Source of the DNA: DASYDU01 sp050248495
GTDB taxonomy: Bacteria; Planctomycetota; Planctomycetia; Pirellulales; Lacipirellulaceae
Direction: 5' to 3'
Assembly: GCA_050248495.1 (NCBI GenBank)
Contig: JBFWSG010000004.1
Span: 124,001-188,000 of the forward strand
DNA: 64,000 nucleotides
The notes beneath the pieces are model-generated. The model searched no databases and was not told the DNA's origin. It was given only the letters and a program-made list of their open reading frames with translations. Positions within the stretch are counted from its first letter, which is position 1; each line of letters starts with the position of its first letter. Below are positions 8,869 to 19,731 of the stretch, piece by piece. The position numbers and the translations under genes are program-made.

Positions 8869-9414
8869 ATGAGCATCGCTCACAACTACAGTAGTATGGA
8901 CAACGGCTTTTCTGGATCGTCCCAACCACCGCTGCCGCTGGGCGGCAGCAGAATGCGTCCTTTACATCGCATTGCCGAGGCCCGTCGCCGGCAGGGCGTC
9001 TCACTGCGCAGCGTGGCCCGCCGGCTGAACAAGTCGGCCGACCAGGTCCGGCGCCTGGAGGAGCCGACCAGCGACATGTTGGTCTCCGAGCTCTACGAAT
9101 GGCAGCAAGCGCTCGAGGTGCCGATCATGGACCTGCTGGTCGACTCCGATGCTCCGCTCTCCGAGCCGGTGCTCGCCCGTGCCCGCCTGCTCAAGATCAT
9201 GAAGACCGTGCGGGCGATCCGTGAATCGACCAAATGCGTTTCGATCGAGCGGATGGCCAACATGCTCGAGCAGCAGTTGATCGAAGTCATGCCCGAGCTT
9301 AAAGACGTGTCGGCCTGGCACTCCGTCGGGCAGCGGCGCTCCCACGACGAGCTGGGCCGAACCGCCGAGCGCGTGATCCCCGATTCGTTCTTTGCCGACG
9401 GCGCGGGTTACTAG
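8869..9414 (+). CDS. XRE-type helix-turn-helix regulator
   Basis: This is a 181-residue protein with a GAGGAGG ribosome site. Residues about 30-70 look like an XRE/Cro helix-turn-helix: RIAEARRRQGVSLRSVARRLNKSADQVRRLEEPTSDM, followed by a helical YEWQQALEVPIMDLL. The remainder is helical (VLARARLLKIMKTVRAIRE, IERMANMLEQQLIEVMPEL) and may dimerise or sense a ligand. No partner gene suggests a target. It converges with the giant-protein operon, whose last gene ends 137 bases away. Confidence 0.8.
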   Translation: MSIAHNYSSMDNGFSGSSQPPLPLGGSRMRPLHRIAEARRRQGVSLRSVARRLNKSADQVRRLEEPTSDMLVSELYEWQQALEVPIMDLLVDSDAPLSEPVLARARLLKIMKTVRAIRESTKCVSIERMANMLEQQLIEVMPELKDVSAWHSVGQRRSHDELGRTAERVIPDSFFADGAGY

Positions 9415-9551
9415 CGTAGTTCTTCCGCCGGCCCCGCGGGACCAGTCACGGGAGGCAGGTGGCAGCGTGCACACCAAGGCACGGCGCAAGCGAAAGGCTC
9501 GCGCGACCCAGACCGGACGATGGCAAGACTATCTTAGAGCTGACTTCAGAG

Positions 9552-12500
9552 TTAAGCCAATTCCTCCGGAATCGAGTTCGGCAGCTTGGAGCTGTCGTGC
9601 CTTGGTGATTTTCGTTCCCGTTGCCAGCGACGGACGAGCAACACTGCCGAAGCTACGGCAACCGCCAGCCCGACGAGGCTTGGGCTGAGCCAAATCCAGC
9701 CCGCGAGCCCCAAAAGCAGACCCCACGCCTCGGGCCAGTTCTTCACGCGCTCGAGTCGCTCCGTCGTGCGCGTCAGCCAGACAGTCACCAGCGCCAGTGC
9801 CCCCAGGGAAGCTAATAGTGCGTAGCGAGTGCGCTCGGCCGTCCACGCCGCGGGCGCCAAGTCGACAACCAACGGGCTGCGGCCGCCGTCCGAGACAAAG
9901 CATGCCAGGTCACCGGCACTAATCGAAGCGAGTTGCCCGGGATCAATCGTGTCGACCATCGTGCCCTCGTCTTCGGCGACCGCTTCGGGAGTCACATTGA
10001 AGAACTCCGCTATCTGCTCGACCCAGGCGAACGGTTGAGCTGCGGCATCCTCCGAAGCGTTGCCCTCCGGTTGGGCCACGCGCGTTGCAGGCGAAGCGAC
10101 CGCGAGGCTCTTGCCCGCCTGTTCAGCCCGGCGTACTGCTTCGGTCAATTGGGCCGCCCAACGGACGAACCAGCTGTAGCCGTCGATCGTCGGAGCTTCC
10201 AAAACGGCGCTGCTTGCCCGCTGTGACATGCTCGTCATCCAGTCGCGCCGCAACTCAGCCAATTTGGCCTGGCTGATCGCGGCCCCGTTTTCGGCGCGGG
10301 GCTGCCGCCCCCCAATCTCGCCGCCGATTGTCCAGAGCGTGAGGTCTATCGGGATGACACGACCCGAGGTCTCCAATACCGGGCGGGCAAGTTCAATCCG
10401 ATCTTGCGTCTTGGCCTCGTTGGAAACGGTCCGCGTGACGACATCCAGCACTTGTGGCAAAGTCGGATGCCGGAACTGAACTTCGAAATGTTGCGCATCG
10501 ATTGGACGCACCAGTGCCGGGCGGCCGTTGAGATTCGTCCGCACCAGCAACCTGCCTGGCGGAATCGCCAGATTGCAGCGATCGAGCCCGGCCGGCGAAA
10601 CGAGGTATCGGGTAACTTCCAGCTCGCTACCACCTGCGCCGAGAAGCGTCGTCGTCTCCGCAAGTCGGACGCTGGCCTGCTCAGCCCGTGCCGGGCGCGG
10701 GCGCAGTGCGACGTTTACCGTGTCGTTCAAAATCCGATAATGTGCCTCATCGCCCGAATCGGCGCCCTTTGCGGCAAAATCGGCTGGTAGCTCCGCAGGC
10801 TCGATGCCCGATCGCGTCCAGCTTATCGGCTCACCATCGAGCGACTGCGGCAACGACAGATATTCTTTGCGTTGGCCTGCGGCTAACAACTCAATCCGCG
10901 GCGCCGATAGGCTTTGACCGTCTTCCGCCGATAACGGCGAGCGAACAACCAACCGCACGAGCTCTCCGGCGACTGCCTGGCGCGGCAATCGCAAGAGGAG
11001 CGGCGTGTTGCCGTTCGCGGCCGGAAGCCCCGCCGCCTGCAACGTCGCCGTGGGCGAGATTTCGAAGGGACCAGACCATGTGGCGGGCGCCCGGATCAGC
11101 ATCGTGTCAATCGCGCCCTTCTCCACCTGCAGATCGCAAGACCACGTCGCCTCCCAGCGGTTGCCCGCGCGGACGACGCGCGTCGAAGTCGCGCCCGAGA
11201 GCTCGGGGCGAGCTCGCTCGACGGCGATCTGCACGCCGCCTGCCGCGACCGAGTCGATCGAAAAAGCGCGCACGAAGTGTGCCTGGACGTCGAACGGCAA
11301 TGTCGGGCTGGGCCCGCTCTCCACCCACGGCGGATCACCCGCGAACCGCCATTCCGCAAATACATCGTCTTCTCGATAGAGTGCGACCGTTTGGCTTTCG
11401 TTCGCAGCGCCGAGCGGCCCAAGCTTTGGCAGCGGCAGCAAGCCGTCGGCCGGGATCGGCAGCGAGCCGCGCAATTCCAATCGATACGCGTTGTCGACGG
11501 GCCGAGAGAAGAACACGTTGACCCGGTCAGCGCCGGCGCGCGCCCATTCGATGACCTGTTGTTCGTCGCCCTGAGAGACGAAAACGTCATCGATCGACAA
11601 ATCGGCCGGCACACGCAACGACCAGCCGAATCGCTCCGCCCCCTGCGGCGATACATCGACGAGATAGTTGACGGAAACGCGGTCTCTACCGGCCGCCAGC
11701 GATAACTGGCCGCGCGACGAGGACTTCACTTCCGCCGGCCGCACGTTTAGATACCAGCCCGCCTCGACGCGATCGAGATCGACGGCGAGGCTCGACGTGT
11801 CGGAGTCGCCAGGATTCAGTGCTGCTGCCAACCGGGCGGGCAATTGGCCCGCGCCCGCTGATGAATTTGAGGGTTTGCACTCCAGGCTCGGAGCGCAGGA
11901 AACGGCCAGCCAGCGCTCGGTGGCTCTCAGGGACGTAGCCTCAACGGCAGGCGGTCGCACCCGTCCGAAAGGCAAGCCGCTGGTAGATTCGAATCCGAAC
12001 GAGAGTTGGGGCTGCCGCCGCGCCTCTGGCGGAATGCTAACCACGATCAGCTGCCGAGAGTCGGCGAGCGGCTCCGGACTCGCTTGCGATTCGAATGCTT
12101 GGCCAGGCCGCCAGCGCCAATCGGCATCGACGGCGAGCGAGATGGTTTCCGGCCACTCCTCCTCGCCGCGCTGGACGAGTATCAAATCCATTTCGCTACC
12201 CGCCCGATCCAAGCGCAGCCACTGGAGCTGGCCGATCTGACGGTTCACGTCGCGCGAATTGCGCTCAATTTCCACAGGCCACACGCAAGTCAACCGGCCG
12301 CTCGAATCGACTTCACCATCCCAAGTTGTCTGATCCGCCGATTGGTTTTCGTCAAAGGCCAGGTTTTCGCCCCGCAGCCCTTTCAGACCGCTCGGTCCCA
12401 CGACGTGCACTTGCGTTCCGACGATTGGCGGGACGGTCAATATGAAGCTGCGGTCGGAACCGACCTCCTGCACATGTGGAGCAAAGGCTATCGAAATTCG

Positions 12501-15500
12501 CCCGCGGCCGGGTTCCTCAATCTGGATCGTGCAACTCGAGCCATCTTTCTCCCATTGAATGGGCACGGGAATGCCGTCCAGCGATGCCGTCACCGGCCAG
12601 TCGGCCTCGTCTTTCTTTAGCGGGAGGGTTAGCCGCGAGTCGCGAGTACTCGTCGCGACGTCGAAGGTCAGTTGCCATTCGCCCGCCACGACCCCTGCGT
12701 TCCCCGCTTCCTGCATGAGCTGGCCGTCGCAGCGCATACCCACAACGAGCGCTGGATGCGCTGCCGAATCATCGGCCTGCGATATCAACTGGCGCAAGAA
12801 CTCCGTCGAGACGAAGTACTTTGTGCCGACCTGATTCCCATCTTTGTCGACCGGCACAAGCACTTGCTCGATCGTCGGCGAGGGCGGAGCGGCATGCGCC
12901 GACACAGAACAGCCCACTGCCAGCGCGACAACTGCCGCCACGGTGGGCCGCTCGATGCGCGGTTGAATCCAGGACCACAGCGCCGAGGCGATGATCCCCA
13001 ACGTGGCGGCACTCGCCAGCGGCGCCCAGGTCGCAGTCAAAACCAGGCTAGCAGCCGCGGTCACGATCGCCAGCCAGATTCTCGTGCGCAAGCGACAGCG
13101 GGCGAGCTGCGCGCCGACCGCACAGAATATGAATGCCGCCAGCGCCGCCGCGGCGGTCGCCTGAGAGTGCAACACGGTGACCAACGGCAGAGCCGTCGTG
13201 CCGAACGAAAATCGATACACTTCCATCCCCGCCGGAACGCGATCGCCGTCTACCGACGCATTGGCTGTGGCCGCCTCAGCTGGCGACGAAAACAGGCTTA
13301 CCGTGTGCGCCCAGACCGAATTCCAATCGCCTGGATCGAGCGGATTGAATGGCCGCGATTCGCGCCGCGCGAAGACGCCAAACAATCGTTCCAGGCAGCG
13401 CGGCTCGGTCTCGCTCGACGACTCGGCTGCCGCAAAGCCGACCGGCAGACCCACCTTCCATTCACCGGCGAGCATCGAGTACTTGTCCACCGGCAGCGGC
13501 GGTTCCAGTTGATTGCCGTTGGCGAGCGGCTGGCCGCGGCTCGTGAGTTCTACCTCGACCAAGGCATTCGTCGAGTCGGACGCCAAGGGAATCGTGATCT
13601 GGTTCGACTTGGCACTCGGAATTGACTGCTCGCCGACTCGGGAGCCGGCAATGGTGAAGCCCTCTGGAAATCTTAGCGTCAACTCGGTCGCTCCACCCGT
13701 GCTCATTCGCATGCTCGCACGATGCACTCCCGCGCCATCGACGCCGTAACGAGATTCGACGTCGATACGCGTGGTAATCGGACGGGCAGTATCGGCCACG
13801 GCGGCCGGCTCGACGCCCAGTTCAGGCACCGCAGCCGAATCGTAGAACCGCGTCGGCTGAAAGCGATACACGGCACAAACCTCCGTGGCCGCATTCGACT
13901 CGAGCGGCAACGGCGCCGGCGACATGTTGCGGGCGATCAGCAAAGGGGCTGCGTTGCGGTGGCTCGCGACCTCCGCTCTGCCCTGCTGCGTCGCGGCGTC
14001 CGGAAGTGAAACGAGCGGTATCTGACTGCGCCCACGCCAGACGATCGACCGCGTCGTCTCGATCGTAATCGGCCGCGCGTAAAGTCGCCCCAATTCCAGC
14101 CGCCATAGCTCACCCCCTTTGGGGAGACCTCCAAACCGCGGATCAGTGTCGGGCATTTTTTCGACATTCAGCGGGCGCGACGAATCGACATCGACCCATT
14201 GGAGCCGCTCACCGGTCGGTTGTGCGAAAAACAACATGACGTGGTCAAAGCCGCCGCCCCGCGGAGTACAAGTCAATCGATACGTCAGATCGATGCGCTC
14301 ACCCGCCAACAGAGAATCCACCTCGACTGTGGCATCGTAGGCGACCTTTTTGGGGAGCAAACGAATCGTGGCCTCGTCGTCGTCGCCGACGACAGCCGAT
14401 CGCGCATCTGCCGCCGGCGTCAAAAGTGCCGGCTCACCGCCAGGCAGCCGATCGGCGCTCAACTCGTTCCACCGGCCATCGATTTCCAAATCGTAAAACT
14501 CTGCCGGCCGCAGCTGCAACATTCGTTCGGCCGGTTTCAGCTGTCGCCAGTCGAGTGGATTCAGATCTGCAACCGGGATCGATTCGGTCGCTGCGGTCGG
14601 CGATCGCACCGTCGTCACGAATTCGACCGTCTCGCCGGCCGCAATCGCGCGTTGCAGCTGCAATCGCAAGACGGTCGGTTTGACCGACTTATCGACATAC
14701 CATTCGCCGAGCACGTCGGCCGGCAGCGATTCGACCGCCTCGACACTCCAGGCTCCGTCGAGATCCGCCGCGAGCTGATGGGCGTTCCCACGTTCGATTG
14801 CCACGCGGGAAACGACCCGACCAGCAATTTCCGCGCCGCCAAGTTCCAGCGACACGCCGTTGTGGACTTCGCCGCCGTACAACCGATGGCCGACCGTGAC
14901 TTCGACCGCTGCGTCCGGCGAATCAGCGGCAAAGCTCATCTTCTGGCGGCGGTGCACCGCCGAATCGCGCACTTCAGCATCGACTTGCAAACAATCCGCG
15001 CTCGACATCTGAATCGGCGTCAACGCGTCGTCGATCTGTACGTCGATCGTGCCGGCCGTCCAAAACAAGTTGTCGGCCGCGACGAGCGGAAGTTGCTGTG
15101 GCGAGTCGGGAGTGAACGGCCCCCAGGCACGCAACAGGATGGTGTCGTTGCCGGCGCTCGCGCCCGCCGGTAGGTCGATCGAAACAAGGTTCGCCGGTCC
15201 GTCCCGTCTCGCCAGCACGTGCCATTCAAGTGTTGTCCCACTCCCCTCCACGGCGACGAGCTGCATTCCCGGCGGCAGCCGGACAGAAATCGCCTTGGGC
15301 AGTTTGCCGCTCGTCGAAAGTTCGAGGGCGGCGGTGAGATCGATCCCGGTGCGGCGAACGTCGTAGCGGCACGTCTGACGGTATGTTGCAGCGCTCAGCG
15401 ATGTCTCACGTCGGCGCGTGTCTTCAATTCTCAGCAGATGCTCCTGTTGCGGACCGAGCGCCAGCACCCAGCGGCCAGTGCGCGCCGGCCGTTCTGGAGC

Positions 15501-16130
15501 TTCAAGGACGACGCTGTCTTCCACTACCGGCCGCTTGAAAGCCGGCAATTCGAGCACCAGCCGAGTCCGCGTTGCAGAGGGAAAGTTGAGCGTAAACGCT
15601 GGAGCTTCGTACGCCGGCGACTGCCCGACGACACGCCACTCGAAATCCAAACTCCCTGTCGACGAAACGTCCAGCGCTAGCTGCAAACTCTTGCCGTCCA
15701 CCGCCTGCCAGCCGAGTCGCGCCGGGGATGCCTCCGGCCCACGCCAGGTCGCATTCGCGATGGCGATCGTCGAACTATCGAGCATTAATTGCGCCGCGCG
15801 CCGGCCCTGAAGTTCCACGTTCCACCAGCCGCGCGAGTCGATGAGACGATTTCCTTCGAGCTTGGCGTGGTACTCGGCCTCGACGATCGTTGCGGTCGAC
15901 GCCGGCTCGTTGGCTTTGAATACCCACTCGTCGAATTCGCGAGCTTCGATTGGCAGCAGGCTTTTTCCTCCGCGCGGCCAACTTTCTGGTTGCTCGGCCG
16001 GCACGAGCACGCGCCGGTATTCGCTCACCGGCTCGCTGCCGGGACCCGCGTTCGCATACGCAGCCAATAACCCGATCGTGGCCGCAACAGCGCCGGCAAT
16101 ACTTGAGCGAAATGTCGCCGGTGCCAACAT
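9552..16130 (-). CDS. Giant exported/membrane protein of unknown function
   Basis: The protein has 2192 residues, with its ATG overlapping the stop of the preceding gene (TGATG). The frame is open further upstream, but that part merely shadows the preceding gene. Residues 1-28 are a signal peptide. The body is beta-rich and Ala/Arg/Glu-rich with many LRLP and VELP strands. A cluster of hydrophobic helices lies at about residues 970-1060, followed by a second signal-peptide-like stretch ending SAHAA (about 1077). Another long beta-rich half follows, then two or three C-terminal membrane helices (about 2095-2165) and a basic tail. The two halves look like separate proteins fused end to end. No known domain was recognised. 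A cell-envelope role is inferred from the topology. Confidence 0.85.
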   Translation of the reverse strand: MLAPATFRSSIAGAVAATIGLLAAYANAGPGSEPVSEYRRVLVPAEQPESWPRGGKSLLPIEAREFDEWVFKANEPASTATIVEAEYHAKLEGNRLIDSRGWWNVELQGRRAAQLMLDSSTIAIANATWRGPEASPARLGWQAVDGKSLQLALDVSSTGSLDFEWRVVGQSPAYEAPAFTLNFPSATRTRLVLELPAFKRPVVEDSVVLEAPERPARTGRWVLALGPQQEHLLRIEDTRRRETSLSAATYRQTCRYDVRRTGIDLTAALELSTSGKLPKAISVRLPPGMQLVAVEGSGTTLEWHVLARRDGPANLVSIDLPAGASAGNDTILLRAWGPFTPDSPQQLPLVAADNLFWTAGTIDVQIDDALTPIQMSSADCLQVDAEVRDSAVHRRQKMSFAADSPDAAVEVTVGHRLYGGEVHNGVSLELGGAEIAGRVVSRVAIERGNAHQLAADLDGAWSVEAVESLPADVLGEWYVDKSVKPTVLRLQLQRAIAAGETVEFVTTVRSPTAATESIPVADLNPLDWRQLKPAERMLQLRPAEFYDLEIDGRWNELSADRLPGGEPALLTPAADARSAVVGDDDEATIRLLPKKVAYDATVEVDSLLAGERIDLTYRLTCTPRGGGFDHVMLFFAQPTGERLQWVDVDSSRPLNVEKMPDTDPRFGGLPKGGELWRLELGRLYARPITIETTRSIVWRGRSQIPLVSLPDAATQQGRAEVASHRNAAPLLIARNMSPAPLPLESNAATEVCAVYRFQPTRFYDSAAVPELGVEPAAVADTARPITTRIDVESRYGVDGAGVHRASMRMSTGGATELTLRFPEGFTIAGSRVGEQSIPSAKSNQITIPLASDSTNALVEVELTSRGQPLANGNQLEPPLPVDKYSMLAGEWKVGLPVGFAAAESSSETEPRCLERLFGVFARRESRPFNPLDPGDWNSVWAHTVSLFSSPAEAATANASVDGDRVPAGMEVYRFSFGTTALPLVTVLHSQATAAAALAAFIFCAVGAQLARCRLRTRIWLAIVTAAASLVLTATWAPLASAATLGIIASALWSWIQPRIERPTVAAVVALAVGCSVSAHAAPPSPTIEQVLVPVDKDGNQVGTKYFVSTEFLRQLISQADDSAAHPALVVGMRCDGQLMQEAGNAGVVAGEWQLTFDVATSTRDSRLTLPLKKDEADWPVTASLDGIPVPIQWEKDGSSCTIQIEEPGRGRISIAFAPHVQEVGSDRSFILTVPPIVGTQVHVVGPSGLKGLRGENLAFDENQSADQTTWDGEVDSSGRLTCVWPVEIERNSRDVNRQIGQLQWLRLDRAGSEMDLILVQRGEEEWPETISLAVDADWRWRPGQAFESQASPEPLADSRQLIVVSIPPEARRQPQLSFGFESTSGLPFGRVRPPAVEATSLRATERWLAVSCAPSLECKPSNSSAGAGQLPARLAAALNPGDSDTSSLAVDLDRVEAGWYLNVRPAEVKSSSRGQLSLAAGRDRVSVNYLVDVSPQGAERFGWSLRVPADLSIDDVFVSQGDEQQVIEWARAGADRVNVFFSRPVDNAYRLELRGSLPIPADGLLPLPKLGPLGAANESQTVALYREDDVFAEWRFAGDPPWVESGPSPTLPFDVQAHFVRAFSIDSVAAGGVQIAVERARPELSGATSTRVVRAGNRWEATWSCDLQVEKGAIDTMLIRAPATWSGPFEISPTATLQAAGLPAANGNTPLLLRLPRQAVAGELVRLVVRSPLSAEDGQSLSAPRIELLAAGQRKEYLSLPQSLDGEPISWTRSGIEPAELPADFAAKGADSGDEAHYRILNDTVNVALRPRPARAEQASVRLAETTTLLGAGGSELEVTRYLVSPAGLDRCNLAIPPGRLLVRTNLNGRPALVRPIDAQHFEVQFRHPTLPQVLDVVTRTVSNEAKTQDRIELARPVLETSGRVIPIDLTLWTIGGEIGGRQPRAENGAAISQAKLAELRRDWMTSMSQRASSAVLEAPTIDGYSWFVRWAAQLTEAVRRAEQAGKSLAVASPATRVAQPEGNASEDAAAQPFAWVEQIAEFFNVTPEAVAEDEGTMVDTIDPGQLASISAGDLACFVSDGGRSPLVVDLAPAAWTAERTRYALLASLGALALVTVWLTRTTERLERVKNWPEAWGLLLGLAGWIWLSPSLVGLAVAVASAVLLVRRWQRERKSPRHDSSKLPNSIPEELA

Positions 16131-19100
16131 CAATTCACTTCCGGAGCAGCCAAGGGGGCGATGGGCGTGCCGCTCGTCGAATGGCTGGCGACGGGAATCG
16201 GCGGCTGGGGTTGCGGCGCAGTGGGCGGCGGTGCGTAATACGAGTCGGTCCGCAGCGAAGAACGCAACCGCAGATGGGTGCTGCCGGTCGTCGCTGGCTG
16301 CGGGGCAACGATGGTTTGCTCTCCGCTCCAACGTCTCAGCAGCAGAGCGACGGCCGACAGCGCGAGGCCCAAGATCGCGGCTTGCCCTGCCAGAACCGCC
16401 TGCGTCGGAAATGCAAACGCGAGCCCCGCGATCGCCCCCGCCAGCGCGATCGCAATCCACGGCCTGCGCACCGCAGGCAAGTACATCCATGCGCTGGCGA
16501 GCGCGAGCATTGCGCCCGACGCCGCCAACACGATCAGCCAGCGCGGCGCCGTGATCAGGTTGATCGATACCGGCGCGAGGCCGCTGTACAAATACGCGTT
16601 CTGCGACGCCGTCGGGCTCGGCTGGGCTGCCGCACCGACCCATTTTTCTAGCTCCACTTGCGCTTTGGTGGCCGTGCGACCGAGCACGACTTCCAGCCAC
16701 TGGGCGCTCTCCACGGCGCTCATCGTGTCCGGCGTGCTCACAATATGGCGGTCCCCCGGCAGTACCACGTGCCACAGCACGTCGCACAATCCGGAGCCGC
16801 CGACCAGTTGTGGCGGCGTCAGCGAAAGTCGTGTGATCAGGCCGGCCGGCGCCGGGCGGCGGTATCGCAGCTCGAGTGTATGAGTCTGTAAGATTCCGCT
16901 GCGACTCGGCAAGTCCGGCAAGGCGACTGCGATTCGTCCTTCCTGTTGGATGGTCAGCTCCGCCAGCACACCATCAATCAGCACCTCCACGTCGGACGCC
17001 GTCGAATTTGGCGGCAGCTCCACCACGGCCGACGCGTCGCTCGTGCGGAAGCGAACCGCCGCTCGGTCCTGAATCACGCTTCCCGCCTGCCAGGTCTGTA
17101 GCCAGACGCGCTCCACCCGAGTCGTCGGTGCACGAGCAGCCGATTGCGCTCCAATCACGAGCGGCAATTCCGCGTCCGCGCCGCGGCCCTCCAAGGTGAG
17201 CGGGGAGTCCACGTTTGGTTGACTTGCCGCGCGCCATGGCCCCTCGGCCGCCCGATCGATCGAAACCGACATGTCTGCCGCGGCCGATATGTCCACGCGA
17301 TGCGCTGTCGTTCGAGTTGCCGACGGCTGCGGCAACTTGAGGAAGCTTGCGTCCGAGCCGCGAATTCGCGCAACCTGGTCGAACTGATACTCCGCCTGGA
17401 TGTGAAATTTCCCTAACCTCGGCTGCGCAAGCGTCACTCGCGCAAGTTGCGTCGGCCGTCCATGAGTCTCCGGCTCGACACTCACCGCGGCCGATAGCGC
17501 GCCTTCTGCCGAGTTTTCGGGGATGATACGCACCCGGTCGTCAACGACGCTCCAGCCTCGGGGAAGCTCTAACACGATTTCGACGATGGGTTGATAGCGC
17601 ACCTCGAATCCGATTTCCTGGCTCGCGCTCACGTCGTTCCAGCCCAGCGCCAGATGGGTGCGAATGTCCGTCTCCACTTCACGAGGACGCACGGCGCGGC
17701 GCGCCGCAAAAATTGAGTTGGCTACGAACGAACGAAAGGCAAATTGCTCTCCGCCGTCGTCGTCGGCCTGGCGTGCCTCGGCTCGAACAACGGGCAATGG
17801 GGATAATCCGCGTGATGCCTGCATGTCCGGCACCAGTTCAATGGCCGCGTCCGCAATCACCGACAATTCGCCGGTAGCCACCGTATCGGCCTCCGGGGCC
17901 GGCAGCGGCAGCAACATGTTGGTCGCGTCTGCGGCGAGCGGCCTGCGGAGTGAAAACTCGATTGTCGCCCGCCGCGGCGAGGCCTGACCCAGCGGCAACA
18001 CCAACACGCCGTCCCGACTTACCACTGCGCGGTCGCGATCCACCAGGCCGCTCGATTCGATCGGGTCGGAGGTGAGCTCCCAGCCGTTGAGCTGCACTCG
18101 AAACTCGAATGCCCGCGCTCCGGGCACCTGGTAGCTGAGCCGCGCCCGGAGTTCGGCCTGGTCGGTCCCGATCCGCAGCGTGTACTGCGGCGCCACGTGC
18201 ACAACCATCGGCCGCCCGGCGATTTCGGCTCGCAGCGACCAGGGTTGGCGGTCGTACTGAAAGGCTACCGTCGGCTGAATCGTGCGGAGCGACTCGTCCA
18301 ATTCGCTGCGCTCCACCTGTCGCACGAATGGCCCATTCTCCCACCTCAACTGCCAGTCGTCGGCCACCGTGATCGCCACGTCTCCAAATTGGCGGACCGC
18401 GCCGATGACCTCGAAGCCCGCCAACTCAAGTGCCGAATCGGCACCTTCGAAGCCCAGCGGCTGCTCCGTCGACAGGCGAATCTTCACCGGGCCAACTTGC
18501 TTTTCGGTAAACTCAACGGTGGCCACCGCGCCGCCTGCATGGTTCTGGGCCTCACCGTCGACCGACAGGCGATAATTCGACGACTCGATTGCCGCTGCAT
18601 CCGCATGGTCTTCGATCAGCTGCGCGCCGGGCGGCAATCGCACGCGTAAGCGGTCAAAGCTGCCGCCGTAACTCCGGACGGTGAGCACCGCGTCGCAGCG
18701 CACGCTGTGCCCGTCGATGTTGATTGCCATCGCGCCGGTAGCGCTCAGCACATCGGCCAGCTCCGGTCGCTCCGCTGCGGCGGTCGTCCAGCGCAACTGA
18801 AAATTTCCTCTCGGACCATCAACCGCCAGCCGCGTGCTTCCGGCCGTGACCGCGCTCAGCTCCGGCACCACGCCGTCGCTCGCAGATGCCTCGACGACAC
18901 GTTCCGGAACTTCAATCGTCAGCCGACTCACTAATGCGCGCGGCAGATTCAGCGCGAGGCTGGCCTGATTGCCGTTCCGCACCAGCGGACGAAACGATTT
19001 TATCGATACCTTGCAGCGCCCCTCTGTCGGTGCATCAATCCAAGCGACGTATCCGCCGGTCGGTTGATCGTAGCTGACAAATGACTTGCCTGGCTTGCCG

Positions 19101-19555
19101 TCGGCACCAGCGGAATTGACCATCTCAATCCGAGGCGCCTCCGCAAGAATCGCGTCGGTCATCCCCAGCGGCACCTTGATCGGTCCCGTTGCGACGAGGT
19201 GAATCGTCAGGTCGGCAGTTAGCTCGATTTGATCTCCGCGCGGAGTTCCTGAAATCTGCAACTCCTCGATCGTGAACCGCGGAGTTTCCTCGTGCTCGCC
19301 CGGCTGTTGCATTCGCTTCCAGGCGGCCACGAATTCCTCGTAGCTCATGTTCAGCACGGGCTGAGGTCGACCTTCGGCATCTAACAGGATAAACGTGTCG
19401 GGGCCGACGTATTCAATTTTGGCCGCGGGCTTGGGTTGCGCGGTCGGTGCAACCGGCTCGTCGGCGGTGGATGACTGGCCCCTCGCCGCAGTCGAGCTCA
19501 AAAGCGATATCAGACCCATCGCCAAGGCGAACAGGATGTGCCGCAGATGGATCAT
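16130..19555 (-). CDS. Large exported protein, same architecture as next gene
   Basis: This 1141-residue protein starts at the ATG at 19555, which begins a good signal peptide (LFALAMGLISLLSSTAARG); the longer frame to 19615 adds no family signal. After the signal comes IEYVGPDTFILLDAEGRPQ and a short EEFVAAWKRM motif. A long beta-rich region follows, then hydrophobic helices at about 1000-1090 and a proline-rich tail. The order (short VLVP/EEF-like opening, beta-rich body, terminal membrane helices) is repeated twice in the downstream 2192-residue protein. It is translationally coupled to that gene by TGATG, so they probably act together in the envelope. Function unknown. Confidence 0.85.
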   Translation of the reverse strand: MIHLRHILFALAMGLISLLSSTAARGQSSTADEPVAPTAQPKPAAKIEYVGPDTFILLDAEGRPQPVLNMSYEEFVAAWKRMQQPGEHEETPRFTIEELQISGTPRGDQIELTADLTIHLVATGPIKVPLGMTDAILAEAPRIEMVNSAGADGKPGKSFVSYDQPTGGYVAWIDAPTEGRCKVSIKSFRPLVRNGNQASLALNLPRALVSRLTIEVPERVVEASASDGVVPELSAVTAGSTRLAVDGPRGNFQLRWTTAAAERPELADVLSATGAMAINIDGHSVRCDAVLTVRSYGGSFDRLRVRLPPGAQLIEDHADAAAIESSNYRLSVDGEAQNHAGGAVATVEFTEKQVGPVKIRLSTEQPLGFEGADSALELAGFEVIGAVRQFGDVAITVADDWQLRWENGPFVRQVERSELDESLRTIQPTVAFQYDRQPWSLRAEIAGRPMVVHVAPQYTLRIGTDQAELRARLSYQVPGARAFEFRVQLNGWELTSDPIESSGLVDRDRAVVSRDGVLVLPLGQASPRRATIEFSLRRPLAADATNMLLPLPAPEADTVATGELSVIADAAIELVPDMQASRGLSPLPVVRAEARQADDDGGEQFAFRSFVANSIFAARRAVRPREVETDIRTHLALGWNDVSASQEIGFEVRYQPIVEIVLELPRGWSVVDDRVRIIPENSAEGALSAAVSVEPETHGRPTQLARVTLAQPRLGKFHIQAEYQFDQVARIRGSDASFLKLPQPSATRTTAHRVDISAAADMSVSIDRAAEGPWRAASQPNVDSPLTLEGRGADAELPLVIGAQSAARAPTTRVERVWLQTWQAGSVIQDRAAVRFRTSDASAVVELPPNSTASDVEVLIDGVLAELTIQQEGRIAVALPDLPSRSGILQTHTLELRYRRPAPAGLITRLSLTPPQLVGGSGLCDVLWHVVLPGDRHIVSTPDTMSAVESAQWLEVVLGRTATKAQVELEKWVGAAAQPSPTASQNAYLYSGLAPVSINLITAPRWLIVLAASGAMLALASAWMYLPAVRRPWIAIALAGAIAGLAFAFPTQAVLAGQAAILGLALSAVALLLRRWSGEQTIVAPQPATTGSTHLRLRSSLRTDSYYAPPPTAPQPQPPIPVASHSTSGTPIAPLAAPEVN

Positions 19556-19731
19556 GGCTGCCGATGGACGGAAGGAATCGCGACGGCTACCACGACAAGC
19601 GGCCAAATTTGGCAAACGAAGAGTGGAAGCGACGGGGCGTGGAAGTGACGGGGCACAATTGCCGTGCCCCTTCCATTCTACCCCTGCGCCACAACGCTCG
19701 AAACCATCTTATGAGCCGCCAAGAAATCGGC

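Noticed and set aside
10891..15810. Many long plus-strand frames opposite the giant gene
   Set aside because: They are antisense shadows with Arg/Ala-rich products; the minus strand has consistent secreted-protein features over thousands of bases.
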